From Pomphorhynchus laevis (lineage: Eukaryota; Acanthocephala; Palaeacanthocephala; Echinorhynchida; Pomphorhynchidae), in NCBI GenBank assembly GCA_012934845.2, contig WNNJ02001417.1:30729-94728 (forward strand): 64,000 bases of DNA, written 5' to 3'. The translations under genes were made by a program, and so were the position numbers. Of the stretch, positions 1 to 10,371 are shown in pieces (the stretch's first letter is position 1; each line of letters opens with the position of its first letter). The notes under the pieces were generated by a model, which had not been told where the DNA came from, did not search any database, and saw only the letters and a program-made list of their open reading frames with translations.

Positions 1-118
1 AGGTGTCCCTCAGTGTTCTGCACTACATCCCCTAGTATTCATCACGTTCCTTAAAGATTTACTTTTACGTATAGAGAACACCCACTTGGCATTCGCTGAT
101 CTTAACATTTGAGAATAA
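1..118 (+). pseudogene. LINE family A reverse transcriptase fragment
   Basis: Reading from base 2 gives GVPQ, then a stretch resembling the RT motif B to C interval, then LAFAD at about 94-108. This matches the LAFADDLKIW block of the family A LINEs elsewhere in the window. One Asp codon of the FADD catalytic box is missing, so the fragment cannot encode active RT. The same block reappears at about 2404-2445, where the LINE sequence resumes. This suggests that 119-2403 interrupts one old LINE copy. The upstream part lies outside the window. Confidence 0.7.
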
Positions 119-790
119 TTTATTAAATGTGGAAAGTGTGTGCCAGCTGCACGTTTACAAGTCCAATAACTAACAAAAACACAGCAAAAGTCATACAGAT
201 AAATTAGTTAAATTCATAAAAATGACTTTTATTTTAAATTCCAATTTTTTATTTTTACTTGATTTAAATTATAGAAAATCTAAAAACAATTATTAATTTT
301 ATTATTTAATTATTAAATTTTGATTTAGCATTATGTTTTGTTTATTTTATTATTTTATTAAATACGTAGATTCAGTTAGCTGATTTGATTTTATAATATT
401 CATCCTCTCAATTTTATGGATGGATAATAAATAATATACTTTGCATTAGAATAAGATACTAGATAGTTATTTCAGAGGAAATACATCATTAGCATGTATT
501 TGGCCCCGCTGCTATGTTGGGTAGAGGAGTTAGGGGCCGAAACCTGATAGCATAGCAGTTCCTCCTGATGACCTCTAATTCTTATTCTGATACAACGTCT
601 GTTATTTATTAGTCAATTCATAAAAATGACGTTTATTTTAAATTTTATTTTTTTATTTTTATTTTTATTTTTTTAACTTGATTTAAATTATAGAAAATCT
701 AAAAACAATTATTAATTTTATTATTTAATTATTAAATTTTGATTTAGCATTATTATGTTTTGTTTATTTTATTATGTTTTTTATTTTATA

Positions 791-859
791 ATTGAAAAAA
801 TCGTTGGTGGAAATTTCCGCCGCAGCGGAAATTTCCGCCTTAATTTTTTCGATTTCAAT
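791..859. repeat. Short G+C-rich palindromic insert
   Basis: Within the second A+T-rich module, about 69 bases are nearly self-complementary. GAAAAAATCG and CGATTTC-type arms flank two copies of the self-complementary block GGAAATTTCC. The other module copies lack it, so it looks like a small insertion or a foldback MITE remnant. Confidence 0.45.
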
Positions 860-1007
860 TTTTTTGTTTATTTTATAATTATATTAAATACATATAATCA
901 GTTAGCTGATTTAATTTATTAACAACGGCCAATTCGAACTCGTACTGTGAACTCGATGTGCGAGACCCGAACTTATTCTAACACAAAGTTAGAAAGTTAT
1001 CGGTCCA

Positions 1008-1712
1008 TAAAAATTTTCCGCTAATGATTCAAAATTTATTTTAAATATTATTTTGTTGATTTATATATTTTACTATTTTCTGCTTGATGTTATTTTTATA
1101 GTAACCTAGTTTAAAATATGTATCTATTAAATTATTTAAATGATTTTAAAGAAAACCAATATCATTACATATTGTTGCAATTCTTAAAATTTCATTATTT
1201 AATGTATTATATTTATATTATATGGTATGCATGAATGCTCATGCAAAAATATGTTTCTTGTAAATTTAAATATGTCATCTTTACGATATAAATTAATAGT
1301 AGTTTTAGTTAATGTTAATTTAATGTTCATTTCTAGATATACACCTTCTTTATCATTAATATTGGTTTTGTTAAGAATAAGGCTTTCTGGATAAATGTGC
1401 TCACTAATTGAATAAAAATTATTATTACATTAAATTATTACATTAAATAATTTCATTATTTAATGTATTATATTTAATATATATAATATATATTAATATA
1501 TATATATATTTAATATATTTAATATATATAATATATATACATATATATGCAATGATATTGGTTTTTTTTTCAAAATCAATTAAATAATTTAATATATACA
1601 TATTTTAAACTAGGTTACTATAAATATAACATAAAGCATAAAATAGTAAAATATATAAATCAACACAATAATATAAAGAATAAATTTAAACTCTTTAGTG
1701 GCAAATTTTTAT
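1008..1712. mobile_element. Foldback or MITE-like element with ~160-bp inverted repeats
   Basis: The sequence at about 1008-1170 (starting CCATAAAAATTT) is repeated as its reverse complement at about 1555-1712 (ending AAATTTTTATGG). The central 400 bases are A+T rich, include (TA)n runs, and hold no ORF. Long terminal inverted repeats without coding capacity fit a MITE or foldback transposon. No superfamily can be assigned, because no diagnostic terminal motif or target duplication was recognised. Confidence 0.5.
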
Positions 1713-2039
1713 GGATGGGTAATAAATAATATATTTTGTATTAGAATAAGAAACTAGATAGTTTTATCAGATGAAATACATCATTAGCATGTATTTGGCC
1801 CTGCTGCTATGTTGGGTAGAGGAGGTAGGGGCCGAAACCTGATAGCATAGCAGTTTATCCTGATGACCTCTAATTCTTATTCTGATATAACGTCTGTTAT
1901 TTATTAGTCAATTTATAAAAATAACGTTTATTTTAAATTTCAATTTTTTATTTTAACTTGATTTAAATTATAGAGAATCTAAAAACAATTATTAATTTTA
2001 TTATTTAATTATTAAATTTTGATAATTAGACTCAGTTAG

Positions 2040-2400
2040 CTGATTTGATTTGTTTAAACGGGATTGCATTTTGCGTTTTAAACACGATAGGAAGGTTGAT
2101 TGGCGTATATGAATGGGCAGATGATTCCACGAGAGAGGATCAGCCACAAAGAATGAGCAGAAGTTAAAAGAGATAGAGTAGTTTGGGACATTTAAAAGAA
2201 GGGAATTTCGGGAACGCAAGGAACAGTAAACAGGACGAGAATTGTCGAAAAAAGGAAGGTTGAGAAATGAAGGGGTATGAAAAGTTATAAGACGAAAAGC
2301 AATGATAAGAAGACGAATTTGAACATGACAATAAATGCTAGGTAAATCGAGAGAAGCAAGATGGTGGGATGTATGATCTCAACATCTTGAGAACATGAGA
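2040..2400 (-). pseudogene. LINE family B 3' fragment
   Basis: The minus strand reads LRSRNSLLLNVPNYS and then LSWNHLPIHIR, matching the C-terminal end of family B LINEs (LLHVPNYSNNYGLRSF, LAWNQLPLDVRR) seen at 34561-35448. Upstream on minus, FDHTSHHLASLDLP corresponds to the B copy near 11650. It is a diverged, 5'-truncated copy with several frame breaks. Confidence 0.6.
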
Positions 2401-2403
2401 ACA

Positions 2404-3220
2404 TTGAGAACACTCACTTGGCATTCGCTGATGATCTTAAAATTTGAACTGCTATACGAGATATTGATGACTGTAATTCTTTACAGGCAGACTTGGATCG
2501 AGTTCATGATAGGTGCCGCTCTACTGGATTACATCTTAACGTTGATAAGTGTATACTTATGAGAATGGGTAAAAAATCCAGTAATTTTAAATATCATATC
2601 TACGATGTTCTTCTCACTGAAGTATCACATCATAGGGATTTAGGAATTATCGTGCAGGCATCATTAAAAACTAAACTTAATAGTGAAAGAACAATTAAAA
2701 GTGCTACTCGTGCACTATATATTGTAAAGAACTCATGCCTTATCTAATGCGAGATTGGATTATGCATCTCGATTAGATTTGCTAAGAATTCAACCGATGT
2801 CATCACGATTTTTGTTTATTGACTTGATAGGAATGTATGCGCTTGTACATCTGTTGGACGGTTATCCGAGTGGTTCGATTACATTACGTTCGTCGATTTT
2901 GAGAGGTCACAGCAAAACTGTCTATTAAACAAGACATGGAATGTATCCAAAATGCTTAAGACTGCCGCACAAGGTACTTCATATGTTAAATTCTCTGCCT
3001 GAGGAAATTGTGGGCGTCATGAGTATGCATTTGTTCAAGAAATTATATAAGACACGGATGATCGAAAAAACAAGAAACGATTTATGGACATATTTGCAGT
3101 GATTTGTTCTTTTTTGCTTGCTGATTTCCTTTTCTTTGTTTCTTAATTTTTATTTTCTTCTTTTCTTTTTCCAAATTGTTATCAGCCCAAATAGCCTTAT
3201 GGCTAGGCCTTGTAAGAATA
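2404..3220 (+). pseudogene. LINE family A 3' fragment
   Basis: It begins with the RT catalytic block (LAFADDLKI, about 2414-2440) and continues through LHLNVDKCILMRMG and EVSHHRDLGI to the family's C-terminal region (MWNSLPEE-like text near 2980-3010). The end at about 3185-3215 shows the shared hairpin ATAGCC-TTAT-GGCTA and an AATAATAAT tail. Stops interrupt the frame, so it is a dead copy. It appears to continue the fragment at 1-118. Confidence 0.65.
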
Positions 3221-3229
3221 ATAATCTTT

Positions 3230-5881
3230 TTTTTTGGTTTGTAGTCTTTTCTTTCGTCCTCAATTAAAATACTGGATGCGGTTGTAAAGACCAACGTATG
3301 GACCCTTGTTCGAGTTTAAATATCTGACTGCTCAGTGTATCAAAGTAAACCGTTTACATGTGGTTTTGTTCATCAGTAAAACTTTTACAGCTATCCAGCT
3401 CCTCCACTTCTGTCTCAACACGACTACTCAGACCGATACTGTTTTGAAGTTTCCCTTGCATCAACAATAAACTTCGCATCGTACAATCCAATTCTTGAAC
3501 CTACTAATACACACTACTCGTTTGTGCTAGTAGACTTTTATCAACTACTGATAAAATTTCCTTCATCTTCATCATCATACAAATGCAAACGGTAAAGCTT
3601 TTCAAATCGTACCATCTCTTTCCTATTCTTCCCCATTATTTAAATACATCTCATACCTATTTCTTCTTTTCACGTACTCATTACTCTACCTCCTTGTATA
3701 CCTTCGCAATAATTTACATCCTTCAGTCTAAATCACCTCCAGTAACATCTCCGATCAACCGATTCAACAATTCACTCCTGTCACACATGCTCCAACCGTA
3801 TCATTTCTTAATAATTTACATCCTTTCGTCAAAATCATCTCCAGTAACATCTCCGATCAACCGATTCAACACTCCACTCCTGTCACACATGTTCCAAACT
3901 ATCTTAATTATTCACTTAGTACCCCGGTCATTCCCACGTTTACCTGCTCTTCTGCCTTACTCCTACCAGGTATGTCCGTCCACCACATCGACCTAATCGT
4001 TTCTTTCGAGTATGGAGACGCAGATTCCTCCGAATCTGCTTCTCCTCAATGTCGCCTCGACGATGTATCTGTTTCAGGTCTATCTTAGCAACCATTATTC
4101 CTGATGATAACCCATCCCTCTTTAATAATATCGCTCCTGTATCCTTTATTCGTTTAAACAAATCCACTAAATCCAATCATCTCAGTCCTCCACTCCTAAA
4201 AAATCGTTTTCCGACATAGTTCACATGCCTCCTCGGTACTCTCCCAACGATTTAAACTTCTTACTACTTCATCTACTTGTCGTATCTTTCTTGACCGCTT
4301 CCCTTCTGATATTGCCCAGCACAATTTAGATAGCATTAAGAAACATCGACGTGAAACAAACATTAAGTCATATTTATCAATCCGTAAAATTAAAGGAAAT
4401 TTTCACTTCGTACGCCCGAGGCCAAAAATCCAATGGTGGCCCATCTCTCTCCCCAGTCTTCTTTGCTAGTCGATCTCGATCCTAGGCATACTTTTCGTCT
4501 TAATATTTTCAACACTCGCTGCATTCTTCATAAAGCTGATCTGCTCCTTGATATCTTCGATCAATTATCTATCGATATTCTCCGCAATACCGTATCCTGG
4601 CACTCCGACTCTGACTATCTTCTTATTCGTCGTCTATGTCGTTTTTATTGTTCTCTAGTTGAATCAGCTCGTCAAATTGCATCTCATCAATCTACTGCTT
4701 CTAACCACGACAGTATTGTTGCCATTGCTCGTCACCCCGATGTCTTTACGTAAAATTAACGTTAACATCCGTTACACTTCGTTCGAATTACTCATATGCA
4801 GATTATCAACTCCTTTCCCTCTGGAACTTGTGATTGTATACCGTCCAGTTCAGTTGCCCCGTCACGTATCTTCTTTAGCGACCTTGCAGATCTAATGTCT
4901 CACTGTTCATTGTCTTATACTCCTTCTTTTGTTCTCGGTGAATTTAACATTCGTCTTGATCGCCCGTCTGACTCTATCACTTTAACTAATCTTTTTTTCT
5001 GATTTTAACTATAAATTACTTTCAACAAGTCCAACTCATATTATCGGCGGTGCTCTCGACATCATTGCTGTTTCTAACCGCTTCAATGACTATACCTCAT
5101 TGTCAATTACTGATCCTTGTTTGTCCGATCATTTCCTTGTCACTCGTACTCTTACTCGTCCTCATACTCTTTCTCCGCTTCCACCATTATCCACACCAAG
5201 TCGACCCTGGAAACTTCCCGATATCTCTATTCGCTGCACAGCCTTACTCAATTCTTCACTCTTTTCACTAACCCTCTTAACTATTTCTCTCCCGATGATC
5301 TCTGCATTTTGTTTGATTCTGAACTTACGACTGTTCTCAATCACCTTCTGCCTAGTCGATCCCGACGCTTTCAGCGCTTACGCCATGCTCCCTGCTTAGA
5401 TTACAACTGTGGTCGTTCTAGGTGTCAAATCCGTCACTATTTTCGAGTGTTTAATCGCTTTCCTAAACGTACTTTAAACTCACTCACTTCATATATCCGT
5501 GCTTCCTATCTTTCTCTCTGATGTTCACATTTCATTCTTATGCGAACTAAACCAACTCTTCTTTGGCGAAATCAACTCGAGTCCTCTTCTAACTCTAAAT
5601 TTCATTAAAAAATCTTGACCTCAATTCTTTCAAGATTATATACTTGTAACAAATATTTTTACCCTTGTAACAATATTACCTCAGGATATTTGTTACCCTT
5701 GTAACAAATATCCTGATGAATTTTCTTCTTATCTACAATCTAAGCTATCTAATTTACTTTCTCTTCTACCAATATGCCCCTTGTATTTCCTATTCTCTTT
5801 AAATACTTCTCTCCCAGAGCTATTCCACCTTTTTTCCGTTTCGTCTGATGAAGTTTCTTCAGTTCTTCTTTAACATCTTAC
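3230..5881 (+). mobile_element. LINE family B copy, 5' part (interrupted)
   Basis: This is an old CR1/L2-like non-LTR retrotransposon. ORF1-like sequence runs to about 4450. An AP-endonuclease follows: FNTRCIL near 4507, SWHSDSD near 4600, LGEFNIRLDRPS near 4940, GGALDIIAVS near 5045 and SDHFLVTRTL near 5125. The frame is broken many times. RT sequence starts near 5560 and stops at 5879, where a family A LINE is inserted. The B sequence resumes at 10485. Confidence 0.75.
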
Positions 5882-5995
5882 AATTAACAAAAGTTTGATT
5901 ACTAATAAACACAATCTAAGGTAAATACAATACACATTTAAACCAAGCTTAGAAGAATTAGTAAATTGATATCCAGTTCAGAAACAATAGCGAAA

Positions 5996-7480
5996 ATGAT
6001 AAAGCAAGGCAGTAAAAAGAGTAAAACAAGTAAAAGCAGTATAACAAGGCACAGGGCAGTAAAAGGCAAACTTGCTGAACCCTTCAATCCTGAACTAAAA
6101 CAGATGCCACGACATGTTGAATCGCAAGTTGCTTGTAGTAACAGTGCGTGTGGCTGTTGGACGGTTGTCATTCATACTTTTGATGATAAATCCGTGAAGG
6201 ACAAAAATTTCCTGTGCGGAATTTGTGCAAGTGAAGCTCTTGACCGTCTGAACTCACAAATAAACAAGCTAACTGAGAGTGTAAATGGTTTGTATAGACG
6301 AATCTGTTCTGACGAACAAGAAAACGCGAGTAGTGCCACAAGTTTTTGTGTCCAGGCTGTCGAGAGGGTTCTTTGTGCCAAGCCAAACAAGAGGCCATCT
6401 CGGTCCGTGCTTATTTCTGGAGAGTTCAATACCTGTCAAGTATTTGATACTGGCGACGGGCTGAAGGAAAAAGTAGAACCACCGTTGATGGTCAATGCTG
6501 TCAGTGACTCAGACGATACCATAAAATCAAACGATCCTTCTCATCACAGAACGGAAACGACTTCTCCTAACTCCTTCAGCTGCACCTGGATGATGGAGCA
6601 TAGTCACAGCATCATGGTTCCCAATATATCTCCCACCCCTGACACGCTTGACGTCACTACTGCTGATTTGCAGAGCTCGGTATGTCGAACAAACCAATTC
6701 AAAAGTGATGCAATGCAAAGCGAAACTTGCGGAGTTACGAAATGCAGTATTGAACCAGATGGAAATGAGCAGTACCAGCCATGTGTACCATCGGTACCTA
6801 CTTTTAAACAAATTCCTTCACCAAGTATCGGTAGCAGAGCTTGCAAGATAAATAGAATTTCTGATCGAGGATCACAAACAGACCATGCAACAATAGATCA
6901 ATGTACTACAAAGAAGATCGCCCCAATTTCGGCAACTCATTCTGGAGCCTCTCCTGCGGCAACTCGTCTGGAGCAGCGATCTATCCGGACCCCACGTTCG
7001 AGTAACATACGAGATAAAAGATCTGTTATAGATAGATCCAAATGTGTGATCTTTGCCAACGTTTATGAGTCCCAATCTGACAGTGCTCAAAATCGTATTA
7101 ATGATGATGTTGGCTCAGTGCGGCAGATCCTATACGGCGTTTTCGTTGAGGGTGAGGAAGGTTTGGCAGAATCTCTACAGGTCTTGGCCCTTCACAGAAT
7201 CGGCAAAAGAGACGGAAATGGTAAGACTAGATTACTAAGATTAGTTTGTGTGTCTTCTAATCAAGCCGCTTCTATTCTTAATAGAGCTTACAGATTAGCG
7301 GGTACGTCTATGCGCATCTTGAAGGACCTTTCGATCGAGGATCGCCGTCAATTGTCTCTTGCTAGGAAGGAACTATATAACAGGCGTCAATTAGGTGAGG
7401 AGGATTTATGTATCCGAAATTTTCGGGTGGTTCGACGCCGACCATTTGTACGGTGGGAGAAGTTAACTATAAAAACTTAA
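5996..7480 (+). CDS. LINE family A ORF1 protein (PHD-like finger, RNA-binding type)
   Basis: The reading frame is open from about 5966; the first ATG is at 5996 and gives about 494 residues. Near residues 40-85 is a Cys-rich finger, C-x4-C-x2-W followed about 25 residues later by CGIC, resembling half of a PHD finger. The middle is Ser/Thr-rich and low in complexity. The last about 130 residues, from the CVIFANVYES region to RRRPFVRW, align with the end of the ORF1s at 22979-24154 and 31082-31733. They resemble the RRM-like C-terminal domain of LINE ORF1s. The probable role is binding the LINE RNA in a ribonucleoprotein. No break is seen, so this ORF1 looks intact. It overlaps ORF2 by 73 bases. 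Confidence 0.8.
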   Translation: MIKQGSKKSKTSKSSITRHRAVKGKLAEPFNPELKQMPRHVESQVACSNSACGCWTVVIHTFDDKSVKDKNFLCGICASEALDRLNSQINKLTESVNGLYRRICSDEQENASSATSFCVQAVERVLCAKPNKRPSRSVLISGEFNTCQVFDTGDGLKEKVEPPLMVNAVSDSDDTIKSNDPSHHRTETTSPNSFSCTWMMEHSHSIMVPNISPTPDTLDVTTADLQSSVCRTNQFKSDAMQSETCGVTKCSIEPDGNEQYQPCVPSVPTFKQIPSPSIGSRACKINRISDRGSQTDHATIDQCTTKKIAPISATHSGASPAATRLEQRSIRTPRSSNIRDKRSVIDRSKCVIFANVYESQSDSAQNRINDDVGSVRQILYGVFVEGEEGLAESLQVLALHRIGKRDGNGKTRLLRLVCVSSNQAASILNRAYRLAGTSMRILKDLSIEDRRQLSLARKELYNRRQLGEEDLCIRNFRVVRRRPFVRWEKLTIKT

Positions 7481-8064
7481 CGAAGAGAGCTTTAGGAGAC
7501 TTGGTTTCATTTCGTACCATCTTATCGAAAAGTCCGGTGAATTACTGTAGTCATCCTATCAGGATTGCATGTTCCAATGTTCGCAGCTTAGTCTCTAAAT
7601 TTGATGAGTTCAACTTTTATTTATCAAACAGCGACGTGTCTATTTTCGCACTCACTGAGACCTGGCTGCACAGTGGTATTGATGACAATTGTGTTAACAT
7701 CCCGGGCTTCTCACTATTAAGAACTGACCGAGGAAACACCCGCCGTGGTGGTGGGGTTGCGATCTATGTAGACAACAAAATGATTGTGACCAACGTCATG
7801 TCATATCGAGATGATGATCTATTGGAGTCGCTCTCTTTAACAGTGAAATCGGGTGATACGACAATGTCGATTTGCGTTTGCTATCGTACTCCGCGCACTT
7901 GCTGCTTGAAACATGACATGATCAGTTATTTCACGAAAGTGTCGAAACCGTCCAATTTCATCCTTCTTGGTGACTTTAATATTCCGAACCTAACTGGGAG
8001 CTCCCCTTTCGAATGTCCTCGCGGTGTAAGTCAGATGGATGTCGGATTTAGCTGTCGGATTTAG
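7408..8064 (+). CDS. LINE family A ORF2, AP-endonuclease N-terminal part
   Basis: The start ATG (MYPKFSGG) lies inside the end of ORF1, and the same start context (MCPTFSGG) occurs in the copy at 21429-23045. Endonuclease/exonuclease/phosphatase motifs follow: CSNVRSL near residue 55, LTETWLHS near residue 91, RRGGGVAIYVD near residue 112 and LGDFNIPNL near residue 190. The enzyme nicks genomic DNA to prime reverse transcription. The frame is lost at about 8040, where a short duplicated stretch (GATTTAGCTGTCGGATTTAG) suggests a small insertion. The protein continues in the frame opening at 8110. Confidence 0.8.
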   Translation: MYPKFSGGSTPTICTVGEVNYKNLTKRALGDLVSFRTILSKSPVNYCSHPIRIACSNVRSLVSKFDEFNFYLSNSDVSIFALTETWLHSGIDDNCVNIPGFSLLRTDRGNTRRGGGVAIYVDNKMIVTNVMSYRDDDLLESLSLTVKSGDTTMSICVCYRTPRTCCLKHDMISYFTKVSKPSNFILLGDFNIPNLTGSSPFECPRGVSQMDVGFSCRI

Positions 8065-8109
8065 TCAGATTTAGCTCTTATACAACAAGTCACTCAGTCA
8101 ACTAGGTTT

Positions 8110-8673
8110 ATGGGAAATAGCTCATCGTTATTGGATTTAGTTTTCAGTAAAACATTTCTTGACATACGTGAAGTTCAATACGACCCTCCCATTGGACTCA
8201 GTGACCATCTTGTCATTAAGTTTTTTACTGGTTTCTGTGCCGAAGCTCCACCTAACGCAGTTAAGTACTTCAAACGCAAATGGAGTAAGGTGGATACGGA
8301 TGCCCTCCGTAAGCTTACAGTACGACTGGGTCTTCACAACAGTGTTGTCAGTGATATCGATGATTGGAAAACTTTGTCTGTTTCTCTCAACTATCTTACG
8401 GATTGCATAGCCCCATTGAAAACCGTACAATCCTCTTCGAAACTTAAACCTCCGTGGTTTGATCATGAGTTACTTGACATTTTGAAGATGCGAAATAAAC
8501 TATTTAAGTCATCTCTGAAAATTCAGGGTCTTCGGTCAGAATACCTTCAATATCGTCGTCGTTTCAGCTCTATAAAGAAAATAAAAAGACAAAGGTATGA
8601 AGCTGGAATAATATCATCATATCGAACTTCTTCCAAACCATTCTGGCGGTATGTGAATCAAAATAAAAAATGA
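8110..8673 (+). pseudogene. LINE family A ORF2, endonuclease C-terminus and linker
   Basis: This segment continues ORF2 in another frame. SSLLDLVFSK and GLSDHLVIKF are the final endonuclease motifs and carry the catalytic Ser-Asp-His. KPPWFDHELLDILKMRN marks the linker towards RT. It overlaps the next segment by four bases in a different frame, so at least one frameshift separates it from the RT. Confidence 0.75.
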
Positions 8674-9623
8674 TTCAATCAATCACAGTGTTAAATCATG
8701 GCGGCAGAATTGTACGAGAACCTGATGAAATCGTGAGTGTGCTAGCGACAGCGTTTGAACTTGATTGTTACACGCCATCTAAAGGCTTCCGTATAGCGCA
8801 CATACCTGAGGCATTCACGTCGTATATGCCGCTTGTTCACCCGGCTGAGGTTTCGCGGGAACTGCACGGATTGTCACCATATACTTCGGCCGGCCCAGAC
8901 GGTATACACCCCTTTATCCTCCGGAATCTCCATGATCTATTAGCATCGCCACTATCAGAGATGTTTAACATCTCGATACATACTTCGCGCATTCCTGATC
9001 ACTGGAGACAATCTTACGTCATCCCCATTCATAAAAAGGGTAGCAGAGACGATCCGTTCAATTATCGTGCAGTATGCCTGACGAGTATTGTATGCAAATG
9101 CCTCGAGAGGTTTGTGCATAAATACATTACCACTCACATGGAAAGAGGTAAGCTACTACACCCATCTCAGCATGGCTTTCGTACCGGCAGGTCCTGCCTT
9201 AGCAATCTAATTACGGCACGTGAAAGTTGGACAGACATAGTTGCAAACGGGGATATGGTTGATGTAATTTACATTGACTTTAGTAGGGCGTTTGACCGAG
9301 TACCGCACGATATTTTGCTCTTACTGTTGGCTCAATACGGGATTGATCCGAGTGTAGTTCGTTGGATAGAGTCGTTCTTGAAAGGTCGATCATATCAAGT
9401 TAGGTTAGGGAGTAGCCTTTCTCCTCCACGAAATACTTACGCAGGTGTTCCTCAGGGATCGGTCCTGGGACCCTTGTTATTCAATATTTTTCTTCAGGAT
9501 CTACTTGTAAGATTAGAATGTGATGTACTAGCGTTTGCGGATGACCTGAAGTTATGGAAGTGTGTTCGTTCATATGATAACTGTTTGGAGCTTCAAGATG
9601 ACCTCGACACTATAAGCATATGA
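8670..9623 (+). CDS. LINE family A ORF2, reverse transcriptase
   Basis: This holds RT fingers and palm. AGPDGIHPFILRNL is near residue 73, HKKGSRDDPFNYR near 120, QHGFRTGRSCLSNLI near 167, DFSRAFDRVPHD near 203 (motif A), GVPQGSVLGPLLF near 260 (motif B) and LAFADDLKLW near 289 (motif C, with both catalytic Asp present). The enzyme copies LINE RNA at the nicked target. The frame breaks at about 9620, just after the catalytic centre; the thumb continues at 9697. Confidence 0.85.
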   Translation: MIQSITVLNHGGRIVREPDEIVSVLATAFELDCYTPSKGFRIAHIPEAFTSYMPLVHPAEVSRELHGLSPYTSAGPDGIHPFILRNLHDLLASPLSEMFNISIHTSRIPDHWRQSYVIPIHKKGSRDDPFNYRAVCLTSIVCKCLERFVHKYITTHMERGKLLHPSQHGFRTGRSCLSNLITARESWTDIVANGDMVDVIYIDFSRAFDRVPHDILLLLLAQYGIDPSVVRWIESFLKGRSYQVRLGSSLSPPRNTYAGVPQGSVLGPLLFNIFLQDLLVRLECDVLAFADDLKLWKCVRSYDNCLELQDDLDTISI

Positions 9624-9696
9624 AGCAGTACGACGGGCTTGTTTTTGAATACCTCGAAATGCAGTCACATGCACTTAGGAGTTAAGAAATTTTTTT

Positions 9697-10371
9697 GTGT
9701 ATAGTTTAGGTGGTGAGCCAATTGAGCAGGTACAGTGCACTAGAGACTTAGGGGTACTTGTGCACGAATCGTTAAAGAGTCGTCCGAACACAGACATGAT
9801 TATTCAGTCGACCAGAAAATTGAGCTATGTGCTTCGTAGGTGCTTTCATTACCCGTCTGTGTTTTGTCTTAAAGTGATGTACAACTCAATAATTAGGCCC
9901 ATTCTTTTATACTGTACACCAGCAACATTTCCGTGCACGCGAGGCGAGCTGAATGATTTAGAAAATGTTCTTCGCAGGTTGACGAGGTACTGTCGTCTTC
10001 CGAGTAGTTATTCTTATAGGGATCGCTTGCGAGAGATAGGCATACCGTCGGTTCGGTCTGCGATAGTGTGTAACGACATCTTATGCTTCAGAGATATGTT
10101 ACTCGAACGTGATGGGTGGCCGGCAAACTGTATCCAGCGGAACAAACGTGATACGAATCGGGGCCACTCTTTGACTGTGAAAACGCTGCACCATGGGAAG
10201 CTATCTAGAATCAGTCGCCTATCGCACCGGGCGGTGAGGATGTGGAACTTACTTCCGGAGGATATGGTCGCTATTCAGAGTAGACAGCAGTTCATGCGGA
10301 GGATGGAGCAATGGCTGTGCGAGACAAACTCACAGTCTATACCGGATCTTTATCCTTGGGAGGAATGTTGA
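9697..10371 (+). pseudogene. LINE family A ORF2, thumb and C-terminal region
   Basis: RDLGVLVHESLKSR near the start and RPILLYCTPATFPCTRGEL near residue 66 are standard post-palm blocks of CR1-like RTs. AVRMWNLLPEDM near residue 180 is the conserved C-terminal block, and PWEEC precedes the stop. The stretch 9624-9696 carries homologous sequence in other frames. The frame is open to its natural stop, so only a short disruption separates it from the RT. Confidence 0.75.

Larger units (their letters stand above)
204..2052. repeat. A+T-rich direct-repeat cluster
   Basis: No gene is seen here. A module beginning near TTTTATGGATGG and ending at GTTAGCTGATTTGATTT occurs at about 412-930 and again at about 1706-2052. 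A partial copy of its second half lies at about 204-395. The best-conserved part, about 412-640 versus 1706-1930, contains a G+C-rich hairpin (GGCCCC or GGCCCT pairing with GGGGCC) in an otherwise A+T-rich sequence, plus an 8-bp CTGCTATG/CATAGCAG inverted repeat. The family is not recognised. It may be a non-autonomous element or a local duplication. Confidence 0.6.

Noticed and set aside
500-575. Hammerhead-like words GAAAC and CTGATGA in the A+T-rich repeat
   Set aside because: They are in permuted order with only 22 bases between them, too short for both stem III and stem I.
5938-6846. Minus-strand ORFs opposite the family A ORF1
   Set aside because: They are shadows of the 494-codon plus-strand ORF1, with no motifs.
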